Source: RGIG4140 sp045638265 (GTDB lineage Bacteria > Pseudomonadota > Alphaproteobacteria > CAAHEQ01 > UBA3637). Taken from it: 64,000 nucleotides of DNA. A program made the translations under genes and the position numbers. The DNA is taken from the NCBI GenBank assembly GCA_045638265.1, contig JAZUBA010000077.1, positions 62,001-126,000 on the forward strand. The letters are read 5' to 3'. How positions within the stretch are numbered: the first letter of the stretch is position 1; every line of letters begins with the position of its first letter. The notes under the pieces are model-generated. The model was not told the origin of the DNA. It made no database searches and saw only the letters and a list, made by a program, of their open reading frames with translations. Shown piece after piece: positions 1 through 9,197 of this stretch.

Positions 1-2
1 TT

Positions 3-116
3 GCCGGACTTGATGAAAAGGAAGTGTTTTTAGAATTAATGCTTTCAAAATACGGCAAATTTGAAAACGTGAAAAAAGTCTTAATTGACATTAAAAATAT
101 TACTTGTAAAAAGTAA
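3..116 (+). CDS. C-terminal end of an unidentified protein (partial)
   Basis: An open frame enters from the left edge and ends at a TAA at 114-116, giving 37 residues that start AGLDEKEVFLEL and end in NITCKK. The other two forward frames stop almost at once, so this is probably the tail of a real gene on this strand. The fragment is lysine-rich and has no motif I recognise, so I assign no function. Confidence 0.4.
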   Translation, partial: AGLDEKEVFLELMLSKYGKFENVKKVLIDIKNITCKK

Positions 117-456
117 AAAATTTTTATTTTATAGCATTTTATCAAATACTAACTATTAACCTAGTAGAGTGATAAAATTTTTATTATGTTAACTAATATA
201 CAAGGTTTTAAACCCAAAACTTGAAGAAGTTTTTTCAAGCATTTGAATTGTCATTATAATTATAAATCGTCAAAAAAATACAAATATTGTTGTTTTAATA
301 AAGATGATTTTTAAAGCAAAATCTTATAGATAATCATACAAATCCATAACAAGAACGCTGAAATTTGATGTAAATGTTTACATAAATTTTATCCTGTATG
401 TCTTTTTTCTTGAAAAATCAATCATTTTTTGATATAATCCATTACATTGAGGTGTT
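117..456. other. 340-bp AT-rich intergenic region
   Basis: Very AT-rich spacer between the partial gene on the left and the 574-residue protein. The only element I can support is the promoter near its right end. I see no tRNA, clear terminator hairpin or repeat in the rest. Confidence 0.5.
410..438 (+). promoter_or_regulatory. Sigma-70-type promoter for the 457-2181 gene
   Basis: TTGAAA (410-415), a 17-base spacer and a perfect TATAAT (433-438), ending 18 bases before the start codon. The short leader carries a GAGGTG Shine-Dalgarno sequence. Confidence 0.75.
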
Positions 457-2181
457 ATGATGTCTTTACTTTATTCAATCCTTTCCAAAGAACAAAATTG
501 GCAATTTGATGCTGAAAATAATCAAATGATTTTTCAATGTCCTGATGTGTATCAAGATTGGCAAAACAGTACTTTTGTTTTTTTGGATTTATTGCACTTA
601 AAACCTTATACGTACCAAAATCGTTTGGCATTAACTCAAAATGAATACAATCAGTTTATCAAACAATCTAAACGGTTAAAGTTTTTACGCTCTTTACCAA
701 ACGAGTTACGTTATTTATATCAATTAAATTATTGGAAATCTGTTTCAAATCAATCTTTTATGGCGATTAATCTGTCTGATTTAACCGATAAATCATTGCA
801 AAAATTAAAAAATTACTTTGATGAACATCATATTGCTTATACACAAAAAAACAAACAAATTCATATTTCTAAATATGATTATGTTCATCTTTATAAAAAT
901 TTAGATGGTTTTAAAGCTCTCATTCCTGCCATTTGTTATAAAACGGATACTATTATCCCTTTTACAGCCAAAGAATGGCAACATCATTTTAAACAGACAA
1001 AATTATTCGGCCGTTTGTTTTCTGATTCAGCTTATTATAAACAAACATTATACCAAAGCACTGTTGATCATCCGATTAATATGTTTATTTTAAGAAACAA
1101 TCAATTCTTAACTTTATTAAAGCAAGATGAACTCAAAACAACAAATATGTATGTTGATTCATCAACTGATACAAACAAACGTCTTGATGAAATTGACGCG
1201 TTGGGACTTTATTCTTGGCCAGGGGATTTTATTAATCTGCATACGAAAACACTTCATAGTTATAATTTTATATCTACCCTACTCCATGAAATCAATCATC
1301 GGACACAATTTTTGAGTGATTTGGAATATAAGTCTTTTGCTATTAATCAAGTGATGGAAGCTTCTTCAACGGCTGTCAGTATTATTAACGAAATAAATCC
1401 GCCATACGATAAGATTTATGACGATTGTTTTGATTTTATTGAACAAAATTTAGATAAAAACACTTATAAGAAATATCTTTTAAACACCTCTTTGCCGGAA
1501 CAAAGACTGTATTCGTTAGATTATTTAATCAAAGCCGAAGCCGAATTAAAAATGCATCAATGTATTACGGAAATGTATTTAGCTAAAGATCGTTCCTCAC
1601 TTTATGATGTTTTGATAAAACACAAAATTTCACTGGATAGTCATGATTTTAATGATTTATGTGAGGATATAGATTATTGGAAAAATTATAATCTAAATCA
1701 CTATCTGACATTGTCCAAAGAGGAAAAATATCCAAATGAAAACAATGCGATTTTACAGGAAATATTCAATTTGAACATCCATACGTCTCCAACGGCGCTT
1801 TTTACCGTTGATGAGTTGAAGCAGCTTGGTTTTGATACAAAAGATACAGCCCCTACTCCATTAAAACTTAAATATACCTATCAAGGTATCACTCCTGAAT
1901 TGTTAGAAGAAGCAACGACTGATTTTAATCAGGGAAATGTTAATGCTTTAAATAAAAAATTAGTTGCTTTACAAAAGGTTAATCCCATCTTACAAGGCAT
2001 TTATTGGGAACCTGGTGATTTTGAAGCTAAAGATATTTTAAATGTCTTTCAATCAATGGCAGAAAATAAACCAATTTCAAACATTCTTTCACAACTCAAC
2101 TTTAATATGACAGATAAATCAAAGTCTATTCAGTCGGCACAAAATAAAGTTATTCAAATCAGAGGTCAGCGTCAAAGATAA
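457..2181 (+). CDS. Unknown 574-residue protein with an HExxH zinc-protease-like motif
   Basis: I do not recognise this family. The sequence begins with two adjacent methionines after a GAGGTG ribosome site, with a consensus promoter just upstream. There is no signal peptide or clear membrane segment, so it looks cytosolic. Residues 277-281 read HEINH inside LLHEINHRTQF, which fits the HExxH motif of zinc metallopeptidases. Acidic residues further on could supply a third zinc ligand, but I cannot place it. The protein is rich in Asn, Lys, Tyr and Leu, like other accessory genes here. It is monocistronic and converges on the cell-wall operon with a 2-bp gap. The metallopeptidase reading is an inference from one motif. 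Confidence 0.6.
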   Translation: MMSLLYSILSKEQNWQFDAENNQMIFQCPDVYQDWQNSTFVFLDLLHLKPYTYQNRLALTQNEYNQFIKQSKRLKFLRSLPNELRYLYQLNYWKSVSNQSFMAINLSDLTDKSLQKLKNYFDEHHIAYTQKNKQIHISKYDYVHLYKNLDGFKALIPAICYKTDTIIPFTAKEWQHHFKQTKLFGRLFSDSAYYKQTLYQSTVDHPINMFILRNNQFLTLLKQDELKTTNMYVDSSTDTNKRLDEIDALGLYSWPGDFINLHTKTLHSYNFISTLLHEINHRTQFLSDLEYKSFAINQVMEASSTAVSIINEINPPYDKIYDDCFDFIEQNLDKNTYKKYLLNTSLPEQRLYSLDYLIKAEAELKMHQCITEMYLAKDRSSLYDVLIKHKISLDSHDFNDLCEDIDYWKNYNLNHYLTLSKEEKYPNENNAILQEIFNLNIHTSPTALFTVDELKQLGFDTKDTAPTPLKLKYTYQGITPELLEEATTDFNQGNVNALNKKLVALQKVNPILQGIYWEPGDFEAKDILNVFQSMAENKPISNILSQLNFNMTDKSKSIQSAQNKVIQIRGQRQR

Positions 2182-2183
2182 TT

Positions 2184-2951
2184 TTATTCTTCTGATATGA
2201 TTTCCAATCCGTCATAACAAGGATAAACGTTTTTCGGTAATTCACGACATAAATCATCGTAATCCATCATATTACCCATATGGGTCAAATATGTTTTTTG
2301 AGCGTTAATGTGTTTTATCCAATCCAAAGCAATATCCAAATGAATGTGTGTACGGCATTCAATACGAGAAACAACGCCCAAAATCCATAAAGATAAATTT
2401 TTTAAATAAGGAAAAGCTTTGTCATCTAACTCTGTCCAATCCGTTGTATATGCCATATTATTGATTTTGTAACCGTATGAAATACCGTTTACGCCATGAC
2501 TTTGTTTCAATGGTGTTATTGTATTCGTTCCGATAAAAAAAGCTTGATACGGCTCAATAATATGAATCTCAAACAAATCTTTATGAATATTATTGTCAAA
2601 TAAATAATATAATAACCGTTGAAATTCTTTTAAATCATATTCGGAAATATAAATCGGTAAATGTCCACCTTGTTTTTTGGAAATCATAACCAATTCATTT
2701 GCGCCACCCATATGGTCATAATGGTCATGCGTATACAAAACGGCATCAATTTTCGGAATGCCGACACTTAATAATTGTGTACGTATATCAGGACCTGTAT
2801 CTATTAATATATTTTTTCCGTCATCGGTCAAAATAAGAGCTGAAGTTCTTAAACGATGATTTTTAGGATTGTTTGGATTTACATTACCAAATCCGTAAGC
2901 CAAAGATGGTAAACCGCCGGAAGGACCACATCCTAATATTTTAACTTTCAT
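2184..2951 (-). CDS. Metallo-beta-lactamase-fold hydrolase, PhnP-like
   Basis: 255-residue protein of the metallo-beta-lactamase fold. It has the GCGPSGGLP turn near the N-terminus and the metal-binding signature H75-x-H77-x-D79-H80 in THDHYDHMGG. The closest family I recall is the PhnP-like phosphodiesterases (phosphoribosyl 1,2-cyclic phosphate), which are often last in the tatD operon of alphaproteobacteria. It starts one base after the tatD stop and is the last gene of the minus-strand operon. No phosphonate genes are nearby, so the true substrate is uncertain. Probably cytosolic. Confidence 0.8.
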   Translation of the reverse strand: MKVKILGCGPSGGLPSLAYGFGNVNPNNPKNHRLRTSALILTDDGKNILIDTGPDIRTQLLSVGIPKIDAVLYTHDHYDHMGGANELVMISKKQGGHLPIYISEYDLKEFQRLLYYLFDNNIHKDLFEIHIIEPYQAFFIGTNTITPLKQSHGVNGISYGYKINNMAYTTDWTELDDKAFPYLKNLSLWILGVVSRIECRTHIHLDIALDWIKHINAQKTYLTHMGNMMDYDDLCRELPKNVYPCYDGLEIISEE

Positions 2952-2952
2952 T

Positions 2953-3732
2953 TTAACCTGGCTCCTTTAAAAACAATTGTTTAAAATTATCTGTTGTTGC
3001 TTTATCAATTTCTTCCAAAGTTACTTGTTTTAATTCTGCTAATTTTTGGGCTGTATGAACGACATAAGCCGATTCATTGACTTTACCGCGGTACGGAATT
3101 GGCGCTAAATAAGGAGAATCCGTTTCAACCAACAATCTGTTTAACGGTATGGTTTTAAATATTTCTTGTAAATCAATGGCTTTTTTAAATGTAACAATGC
3201 CGGATGCAGAAACATACAATCCCAAATCCAATGCAAAATCAGCCATATTTTGAGAGGCTGTAAAACAATGCAATACACCCCCTGCTCTTAATAATCCACC
3301 GTTATAAGCTGATTTCAAAATGGCTTTTGTGTCTTCTTCTGCCTCTCTGGTATGAATAATAATCGGTAAATGTAAAAGAGAAGCCAACTCAATTTGTTTT
3401 TCAAAAGCCGATATTTGACTTTCTTTCATGTCTCCTCCGTAATAATAATCCAACCCGATTTCACCCAGGGCAATCAATGACGGTAATTCAGCATAAACGG
3501 CTCGAGAGCGTTTTTCATTATATTTGGTTGCATTTTCAGGATGGATACCAAAAGCCCCATAAACATTTGGATATGACATCATCATTTTTAAATCCTGTAC
3601 ATCTTCGTAATCGCAAGCAACCGTTAAAACATCGGTTACATTCGCTTGTTTTGCCCGTTGCAAAACATCTTCAACAGCACTTTGTTCATCATTCAAAGCA
3701 CCTATTCCTAAATGGCAATGACTGTCTATCAT
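2953..3732 (-). CDS. tatD: TatD family metal-dependent DNase/hydrolase
   Basis: 259 residues, the normal length for TatD/YcfH. Visible metal and active-site motifs: SHCHLG at residues 3-8, EIGLDYYYG, HTREAE, LHCFTAS and ETDSPYLAP, which is the family order. TatD proteins are cytosolic metal-dependent nucleases linked to DNA repair and quality control. The start codon overlaps the holB stop, so the genes are probably translationally coupled. In related genomes metG often sits between holB and tatD; here there is no room for it. Confidence 0.93.
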   Translation of the reverse strand: MIDSHCHLGIGALNDEQSAVEDVLQRAKQANVTDVLTVACDYEDVQDLKMMMSYPNVYGAFGIHPENATKYNEKRSRAVYAELPSLIALGEIGLDYYYGGDMKESQISAFEKQIELASLLHLPIIIHTREAEEDTKAILKSAYNGGLLRAGGVLHCFTASQNMADFALDLGLYVSASGIVTFKKAIDLQEIFKTIPLNRLLVETDSPYLAPIPYRGKVNESAYVVHTAQKLAELKQVTLEEIDKATTDNFKQLFLKEPG

Positions 3733-4682
3733 TAATTTAATTCTCCGCCAATACGTAATAATGTATTGATAATAATTTGTTTTTTATCTAAATATAAAGA
3801 ATTGGTTTTTCCAAATAAAGCTTGTATATCAAAATATAAATCTGTTAATAATTCCCCTTTCGGATGACAGGAAACAGCATAACGACGGGTTTTGTCAAGT
3901 AAAATATGATTTAAAAAGCTTAAAAACAAATCGTATGTTACTTCATCTTTTGACACATCTTCGGCAAATTTATTCAGTTGTTCAATATTGACCTGTTGCA
4001 AGGGAACCAAAAAAGCATTTATTTTTTGATATAATTCAATACCGTTTTGCTGATAAATCATATCAGCCATTCCAAAAGAACCATTTGACAATTCAGCCAT
4101 CAATTCGGGTGCTTTGCAATTCGGATATGTTTTTTGAATATAAGCAACCGTATTTTCAAATGTTTCCAATGGAAAAATAATTTTCCGACAACGGGAACGA
4201 ATGGTTGGTAATAATTTACCTGTATTTTCAGAAATCAAAATAATGACACTACGTTCATAAGGTTCTTCTAATACTTTCAACAATGCATTGGCAGCATTGA
4301 TATTCATATCTTCTGCTAACGATACAATTAAAATCCGAAATTCCCCTGCTCCTGGTTTTAATGATAAGAATTGGATTCCCTCCCGAATATCATCAACCGT
4401 AATTTCTTTTTTACGAGCAACCGTTTTGGCATTTTCTTCAACTTCTTTACCGGCCAAAATCATTTTTTGGATTTCTTTTTTTGCTTCTTCCGTTAAACCG
4501 CATTCAATCCACTTAATTTGTGAATTATAAGCATAATCTTCTGCCCAATTGCCTGATGTTAAATAATGTGCCAAAGAAGAAACAAAGGCTTTCTTACCAA
4601 CACCAAACGGACCACTAATCAGCCATGAACCACTGATTTTCCCTTTTTGAATAACCCTTAAAATCTGTTCTTTGGGTGTCAT
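3732..4682 (-). CDS. holB: DNA polymerase III subunit delta' (clamp loader)
   Basis: 316 residues with the clamp-loader AAA+ layout. It has a P-loop-like GPFGVGKKAF near residue 25, a sensor region NAANALLKVLEEP, and an SRC-type arginine-finger motif in TIRSRCRKI. Delta' is part of the DnaX complex that loads the beta clamp. The gene overlaps tmk by 4 bp (ATGA type) and shares its last base with tatD, so it is inside a tightly coupled operon. The pairing tmk-holB is widely conserved in bacteria. Confidence 0.93.
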   Translation of the reverse strand: MTPKEQILRVIQKGKISGSWLISGPFGVGKKAFVSSLAHYLTSGNWAEDYAYNSQIKWIECGLTEEAKKEIQKMILAGKEVEENAKTVARKKEITVDDIREGIQFLSLKPGAGEFRILIVSLAEDMNINAANALLKVLEEPYERSVIILISENTGKLLPTIRSRCRKIIFPLETFENTVAYIQKTYPNCKAPELMAELSNGSFGMADMIYQQNGIELYQKINAFLVPLQQVNIEQLNKFAEDVSKDEVTYDLFLSFLNHILLDKTRRYAVSCHPKGELLTDLYFDIQALFGKTNSLYLDKKQIIINTLLRIGGELN

Positions 4683-5320
4683 AATTCAAGCCGTTCCTTT
4701 ATTGTTTGAATAATATCCTGATGCACTTTATCAACACTTTGATTGGCATTAATAACAACGTATCTTTTTTTATCTTGTTCACTTAAATATAAAAATCCTT
4801 TGCGTAGATTTTTATGAAAAGAAAAATCCATATCTTCAAACCGTTGTTCCGTATTACCGTTTCTGGTTCGACTGCGTGTTAATCCGATATGAGGATCAAT
4901 ATCAAGAATAATAGTTAAATTCGGATGAAATGTACCTGCAATTAAAGCATATAAATCACTGGCCTGTTTATATACTGTTTCATCAAATCCATATCCGAAA
5001 CATTGGTACGCAATTGTACTGTCTGCAAAGCGATCACAAATAACCACATCCCCTTGTTGAACGGCCGGTATGATTTTTTTGACTAAATGATCACGTCTTG
5101 CAGCCGAAAACAATAATAGTTCGGTTAATCTGTCCCATCTGTCTTTTGAACCGTTAACCAACAGATTGCGGATTTCTTCTGCTCCTGCACTACCTCCGGG
5201 TTCACGTGTTCGGACAACATTTTTACCTTGTTTACGCAACCAATCTTCCAATAAGGCTATTTGAGTGGTTTTGCCTGCCCCCTCACCGCCTTCAAACGTG
5301 ATAAACAAACCTTGTGTCAT
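4679..5320 (-). CDS. tmk: Thymidylate (dTMP) kinase
   Basis: 213 residues. The P-loop FEGGEGAGKTTQ lies at residues 9-20, followed by the DRx motif in VICDRFADSTIAYQ and the lid region SRTRNGNTEQRFE. The enzyme phosphorylates dTMP to dTDP in the cytosol for DNA synthesis. It follows the carboxypeptidase gene by 13 bp with a good GGAG-type ribosome site and overlaps holB by 4 bp. Confidence 0.96.
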   Translation of the reverse strand: MTQGLFITFEGGEGAGKTTQIALLEDWLRKQGKNVVRTREPGGSAGAEEIRNLLVNGSKDRWDRLTELLLFSAARRDHLVKKIIPAVQQGDVVICDRFADSTIAYQCFGYGFDETVYKQASDLYALIAGTFHPNLTIILDIDPHIGLTRSRTRNGNTEQRFEDMDFSFHKNLRKGFLYLSEQDKKRYVVINANQSVDKVHQDIIQTIKERLEL

Positions 5321-5333
5321 AGAAAATTGCTCC

Positions 5334-6467
5334 TTATTTGCTAAATAAAGATGTCAAAATATGTTTCATTTTTCCCCAATAACCAACCTTTTCAATTGAT
5401 TTGGAAGCGATTAAATTAATCCGTTTAACACTCTCATCCGTTTCAATTTTCAGTTCACCGATTTTTTGACCCTCTTTAACAGGAGCTTGTACGGGTGTAT
5501 CATAGCTTAACGTCATTTTTGGCTGTGCTTTCCGACCTTTTGGCGTTGTCATTGTATAAGATTGAGCAGAAACAGCCTGTACGGTTTTATCAACGCCTAA
5601 CCAAACAGGAATTTCTTCAATGATTTGTCCTTTGGTTACAATTTCTTTGTTTTCAAAACTCATAATACCCCAGTTCATAATTTTTTTAGATTCACTGGTG
5701 CGATCTTTCATACTTTTTAAACCATTGATAACCATAATTAAACGCCGACCATCCGGTGTTTTGGCAGAAGCAGTCAAACCATAACCGGCCTCGCTGGTAT
5801 GTCCTGTTTTTAAGCCGTCAGCCCCTGGTAAACTATAAAGTAACGGATTGCGGTTCCCTTGTTCAATATTGTTAAATTTAAAAGATTTTTCTGAATATAT
5901 CGGATAATAATCAGGAAATTCATTGATTAATATTTTAGCCAATTTTGCCAAATCTTTTGCACTCATGGCATGTCCGTCAGCCGGCAAACCTGTTGCATTT
6001 TTGAAAGACGAATTTTTAAGACCGAGTTCTGTTGCTTTTTCCGTCATCATTTCAGCAAATGCTTCTTCCGAACCTGCCATATTTTCCGCAACGGTAATAC
6101 AGGCATCATTACCGGATTGGACGATAATTCCTCTTAATAAATCACGAACTTTAACCCGTTGATCAATGTTTAAAAACATAGTAGAACTACCGCTTTTGGC
6201 CCCACCTTTTCGCCATGCGTTTTCTGAAACAATAAATTCTGTATCCAGTGTGATTTTGCCGTTTTCCAATGCATCAAAAATCATATAAGCCGTCATCAAT
6301 TTACTCATTGAAGCAGGCGGCATTGGCTTGTCAGCATCTTTTTCAAACAAAACATATCCCGTATTAGCATCCATAAGCAAAGCGTGTTTTGCCAACGTTT
6401 CAAAGGCATATCCGGACATTGAAAAAGCACATAATCCGATACTGGCTAAAATTGATAATTTATTCAT
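5334..6467 (-). CDS. dacA: D-alanyl-D-alanine carboxypeptidase (PBP5/6 family)
   Basis: 377 residues with an N-terminal signal peptide (cleavage probably after the AFE region near residue 22). All three penicillin-binding motifs are present: S53-M-S-K56, S118-G-N120 and K220-T-G222. The C-terminal part fits the PBP5 C-terminal domain, followed by a short helix that probably anchors the protein to the periplasmic face of the inner membrane. It trims the terminal D-Ala from peptidoglycan stem peptides. It lies between rlpA and tmk, as in many alphaproteobacteria, so it is co-expressed with two other wall enzymes. The symbol dacA is used in the broad sense; dacC is equally possible. Confidence 0.92.
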   Translation of the reverse strand: MNKLSILASIGLCAFSMSGYAFETLAKHALLMDANTGYVLFEKDADKPMPPASMSKLMTAYMIFDALENGKITLDTEFIVSENAWRKGGAKSGSSTMFLNIDQRVKVRDLLRGIIVQSGNDACITVAENMAGSEEAFAEMMTEKATELGLKNSSFKNATGLPADGHAMSAKDLAKLAKILINEFPDYYPIYSEKSFKFNNIEQGNRNPLLYSLPGADGLKTGHTSEAGYGLTASAKTPDGRRLIMVINGLKSMKDRTSESKKIMNWGIMSFENKEIVTKGQIIEEIPVWLGVDKTVQAVSAQSYTMTTPKGRKAQPKMTLSYDTPVQAPVKEGQKIGELKIETDESVKRINLIASKSIEKVGYWGKMKHILTSLFSK

Positions 6468-6480
6468 TATATTTCCTCGC

Positions 6481-7590
6481 TTATTCTAAAATAATTCTTG
6501 CGTCAGGATACCCTGACAAATGGATTTTGTCAAGTACATTTGCACTTTCGTTATGTGTTTTAAACGGTCCAACTCTGACAGAATGTAAAATCAAATCATC
6601 TTTTACTTTATCTTTCACAATTAAGTTTTTGTAATTGCTTAATTTTTTCTTGATTTTTTGAATTGATTTTTCTTGTGAGAAAGCCCCGATTTGAACATAA
6701 TATTTAGGCGCATTATCAGCACCGGAATAAATAATTTCATCTGAACTCATTACTATCGGTTCATATATATTTTTAGGTTTTGAAACGGTTTTGAGTGATT
6801 TAGTTTGAGTTGGTTTTGATTTTGTTGATGAATCAACCTTTTCTTCCTGATAAGATTTTGTTTCCAACTTTAAATTTTGAACTGTTTTTTTATCTAATCC
6901 GGGGTATAAAATAGCATCAGCATTTAACACTGTTTCCCCTGATGTGGTTTGCTTGCCGGACGATTGAGAAAATGAAGACGGTGTGTTTTGGCGCTGTATT
7001 TTAGATTGTTGAACCGATGGCTTGCTCATTTCGGGTACATTTAACGGCGATGTAATAGATTTAATCTGATATTTCCCCTGTTTTTGCAATTGTTGTTTTA
7101 GTGCCTGACTTTCCAATGCCATAATTTCTATTTGAATTGGTGTTACTTCTGTTTTGGAAAAATTCAAATAGTTTGCCGTTGCTTCCGAAACATCCATAAT
7201 CCGATTATTATCGTATGGTCCTCGATCATTAACACGCACATAAGCCGTTGCCTGATTTTTCAGATTGGTAATACGTACAATGGATGGAAGTGGTAGTGTT
7301 TTATGCATGGCGGTCATTTTTTTTGCATCGTATTTTTCGCCGTTTGCCGTTAATGGATTATGTTTATCTGCTGTATACCAAAAGGCATCACCACTATCAA
7401 AATAATCGTAATTTTCTGCCGGTGTATACGTTACACCATCAATTTCATATGGAGAACCAACCATATAAACACCGGTGTTTGTCTTGGGCTCATAACTGCC
7501 GACCGACCGAAATAAAATACCATTATCCGAACAGCCGGATAAAGTTAAAAAAGAAAACAAAAGCAGATAATGAGCGTGTTTCAGTTTCAT
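6481..7590 (-). CDS. rlpA: RlpA-type septal-ring lipoprotein with SPOR domain
   Basis: 369 residues. The N-terminal lipoprotein signal has a lipobox TLSGC with Cys at residue 20. A double-psi beta-barrel of RlpA type follows (about 65-165; key segments WYTADKHNPLTANGE and VNDRGPYDNNRIMDVS). Then comes a long Ser/Gln/Lys-rich linker and a C-terminal SPOR domain (about 295-369; YYVQIGAFSQEKS). RlpA is an outer-membrane lipoprotein that binds denuded glycan at the septum, and some members cleave it. The start is 1 bp after the stop of the transglycosylase gene, so these two wall enzymes are translationally linked. Confidence 0.92.
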   Translation of the reverse strand: MKLKHAHYLLLFSFLTLSGCSDNGILFRSVGSYEPKTNTGVYMVGSPYEIDGVTYTPAENYDYFDSGDAFWYTADKHNPLTANGEKYDAKKMTAMHKTLPLPSIVRITNLKNQATAYVRVNDRGPYDNNRIMDVSEATANYLNFSKTEVTPIQIEIMALESQALKQQLQKQGKYQIKSITSPLNVPEMSKPSVQQSKIQRQNTPSSFSQSSGKQTTSGETVLNADAILYPGLDKKTVQNLKLETKSYQEEKVDSSTKSKPTQTKSLKTVSKPKNIYEPIVMSSDEIIYSGADNAPKYYVQIGAFSQEKSIQKIKKKLSNYKNLIVKDKVKDDLILHSVRVGPFKTHNESANVLDKIHLSGYPDARIILE

Positions 7591-7591
7591 T

Positions 7592-8815
7592 TTATTTCCC
7601 TTTCAATGATTGAATTAATTGAGCCGATGGGTATCCATCTACATCTAAACCGTTTTTTTGTTGATACAAACGAATGGCCTTGCGTGTATTTTTACCCAAT
7701 ATTCCGTCAACCGTACCCGCATATAAATTGAGTTCAATTAAGCGAGATTGAATAAATTTCATATCATCCCTTGAAATTTTAATTTCTTTTCTCGGAGTAC
7801 AAAATTGTGTAGATTTGCCGGATATTCTGTCAGATAAAGCACCCACAGTTAATGCATATAAGGTTGAATTATTCCAACGCATAATCAAATCATAATTAGA
7901 ATACGTCAAAAAAGCCGGTCCGTCAATACCTGTCGGCAATACCAATTTTGCCGTTAAATTTTGTTCAGAATCGCTGCGTTTTTCTTCACAAGCAGGTAAA
8001 ACACCTCTTTTTTCCCATTCAGCTACTGTCATTTTGTTATTTTCCGGAATGCTTTTCCAATTCAACGGTTTTGTTATCTTGACTTCATAGCCCCAACCGT
8101 ATTGATTATTCCAACCCATTTTAGACAGATAATTACCGGCGGATGCAAAAGCATCATGTAACGAATAAATCACGTCACGTCTACCGTCCGAATCGGCATC
8201 AACAGCATAAGCGGCATAAGTTGTCGGCATAAACTGGAAATTTCCGAATGCGCCTGCCCAGGACCCTTTAAACCGTGTTGTTTCTCCTTTTTCTATTAAT
8301 TTTAACAATGTAATCAATTCATTCGTAAAAAATGAACGACGACGTTTATCGTAAGCGAGTGTTGCCAAAGCGTTGAGTGTATCAATTTCACCTTTAAATG
8401 TTCCATAGTTTGTTTCTAATCCCCAAAATGCCAACAAAAACTCAGCCGGAACACCGTATTTTTCAGCAGTTTTTTTAGATAATGTTTTGTATTTTTTAGA
8501 CATTTTTATACCGTCTTGAATACGTTTTTCTGTTAAAGTTCTGTCGGTATAATCCCAGAAAGTTAATAAAAATTCACTTTGTTTTTTATCCGAATCCAAA
8601 ACGTGAGGTAAATATCGTAATTTTGGGACGATTCGCTTTAAAAACGAATCGGAAATACCTTTTTTACGGGCAATTTGATGAAAATTCTTCTTCCACTGCA
8701 AAAAAGTTTCAGCAGGTACAGAATCAGTTGTTTGTTCAGCTAACACATTAACATTGAATGATAACAATATGAATAATAAAGATAAAGATTTTAACAAAAT
8801 ATTTTTTTGAGACAT
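7592..8815 (-). CDS. mltB: Lytic murein transglycosylase, MltB family
   Basis: 407 residues with a signal peptide (about 1-26). An SLT-like catalytic domain of the MltB type carries the probable catalytic Glu134 in LAFWGLETNYG. A C-terminal peptidoglycan-binding domain (about 345-405) contains GTVDGILGKNTRKAIRLYQ. It cleaves glycan strands to 1,6-anhydro products in the periplasm. It is a soluble or membrane-associated version, since no lipobox cysteine is visible. First gene of the minus-strand wall/replication operon, which reads away from tRNA-Ser. Confidence 0.92.
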   Translation of the reverse strand: MSQKNILLKSLSLLFILLSFNVNVLAEQTTDSVPAETFLQWKKNFHQIARKKGISDSFLKRIVPKLRYLPHVLDSDKKQSEFLLTFWDYTDRTLTEKRIQDGIKMSKKYKTLSKKTAEKYGVPAEFLLAFWGLETNYGTFKGEIDTLNALATLAYDKRRRSFFTNELITLLKLIEKGETTRFKGSWAGAFGNFQFMPTTYAAYAVDADSDGRRDVIYSLHDAFASAGNYLSKMGWNNQYGWGYEVKITKPLNWKSIPENNKMTVAEWEKRGVLPACEEKRSDSEQNLTAKLVLPTGIDGPAFLTYSNYDLIMRWNNSTLYALTVGALSDRISGKSTQFCTPRKEIKISRDDMKFIQSRLIELNLYAGTVDGILGKNTRKAIRLYQQKNGLDVDGYPSAQLIQSLKGK

Positions 8816-8875
8816 TCTAAGAGTTCCTTTTCAATATAATAAAATAACTATAATACATTTTTTAAAAAAAATCAC

Positions 8876-8904
8876 TTGATTTTTTATTTTTTTTGTGTCA
8901 TAAG
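8876..8904 (+). promoter_or_regulatory. Possible promoter of tRNA-Ser
   Basis: TTGATT (8876-8881), 17 bases, then CATAAG (8899-8904), about 31 bases before the mature tRNA. The -10 box is weak; location and spacing are the main support. Confidence 0.35.
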
Positions 8905-8935
8905 AGAGAAAGCCAAGAACGACAGACAATATTAC

Positions 8936-9025
8936 GGATGGGTGGTCGAGTGGTTTAAGGCTCCGGTCTTGAAAACCGGCGTGGGGGTAACTCCACCGTG
9001 AGTTCGAATCTCACCCCATCCGCCA
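8936..9025 (+). tRNA. tRNA-Ser (anticodon UGA)
   Basis: The 90-nt gene folds as a class II tRNA. The acceptor is GGATGGG (8936-8942) paired to CCCATCC (9015-9021), with G discriminator and encoded CCA (9023-9025). The anticodon stem CCGGT/ACCGG encloses the loop CTTGAAA, with TGA at 8970-8972. A long variable arm (GTGGGGGTAACTCCAC) and the T-loop TTCGAATC follow. It reads UCA serine codons. A strong terminator lies directly downstream. Confidence 0.97.
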
Positions 9026-9103
9026 TTAAAAAACGCCTATTTTTAGGCGTTTTTTTTATGCGGATTGAGATTTGGACTCACGGGCGTGAGTTCGGAACGA
9101 AAA
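9007..9103 (+). repeat. 97-bp direct repeat, copy 1 (includes the tRNA-Ser 3' end)
   Basis: This block begins in the T-arm of tRNA-Ser and runs through the CCA end, the terminator hairpin and a second small hairpin (ACTCAC/GTGAGT, 9076-9091). It ends in an A-run. The same 97 bases recur exactly 191 bp further on at 9198-9294. Confidence 0.85.
9028..9055 (+). terminator. Rho-independent terminator of tRNA-Ser
   Basis: Stem AACGCCTA with loop TTTT and complement TAGGCGTT, flanked by an A-run and a long T-run. It starts 3 bases after the tRNA CCA end. Confidence 0.9.
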
Positions 9104-9197
9104 AAAAGACAGACGGGAGTATGTCGGTTTTGCGGAGCAAAATTTTTTGAGTTAATGTCCTGAAAGGACAGCCCTTTATGGGTGAGCGATAGCGAAT

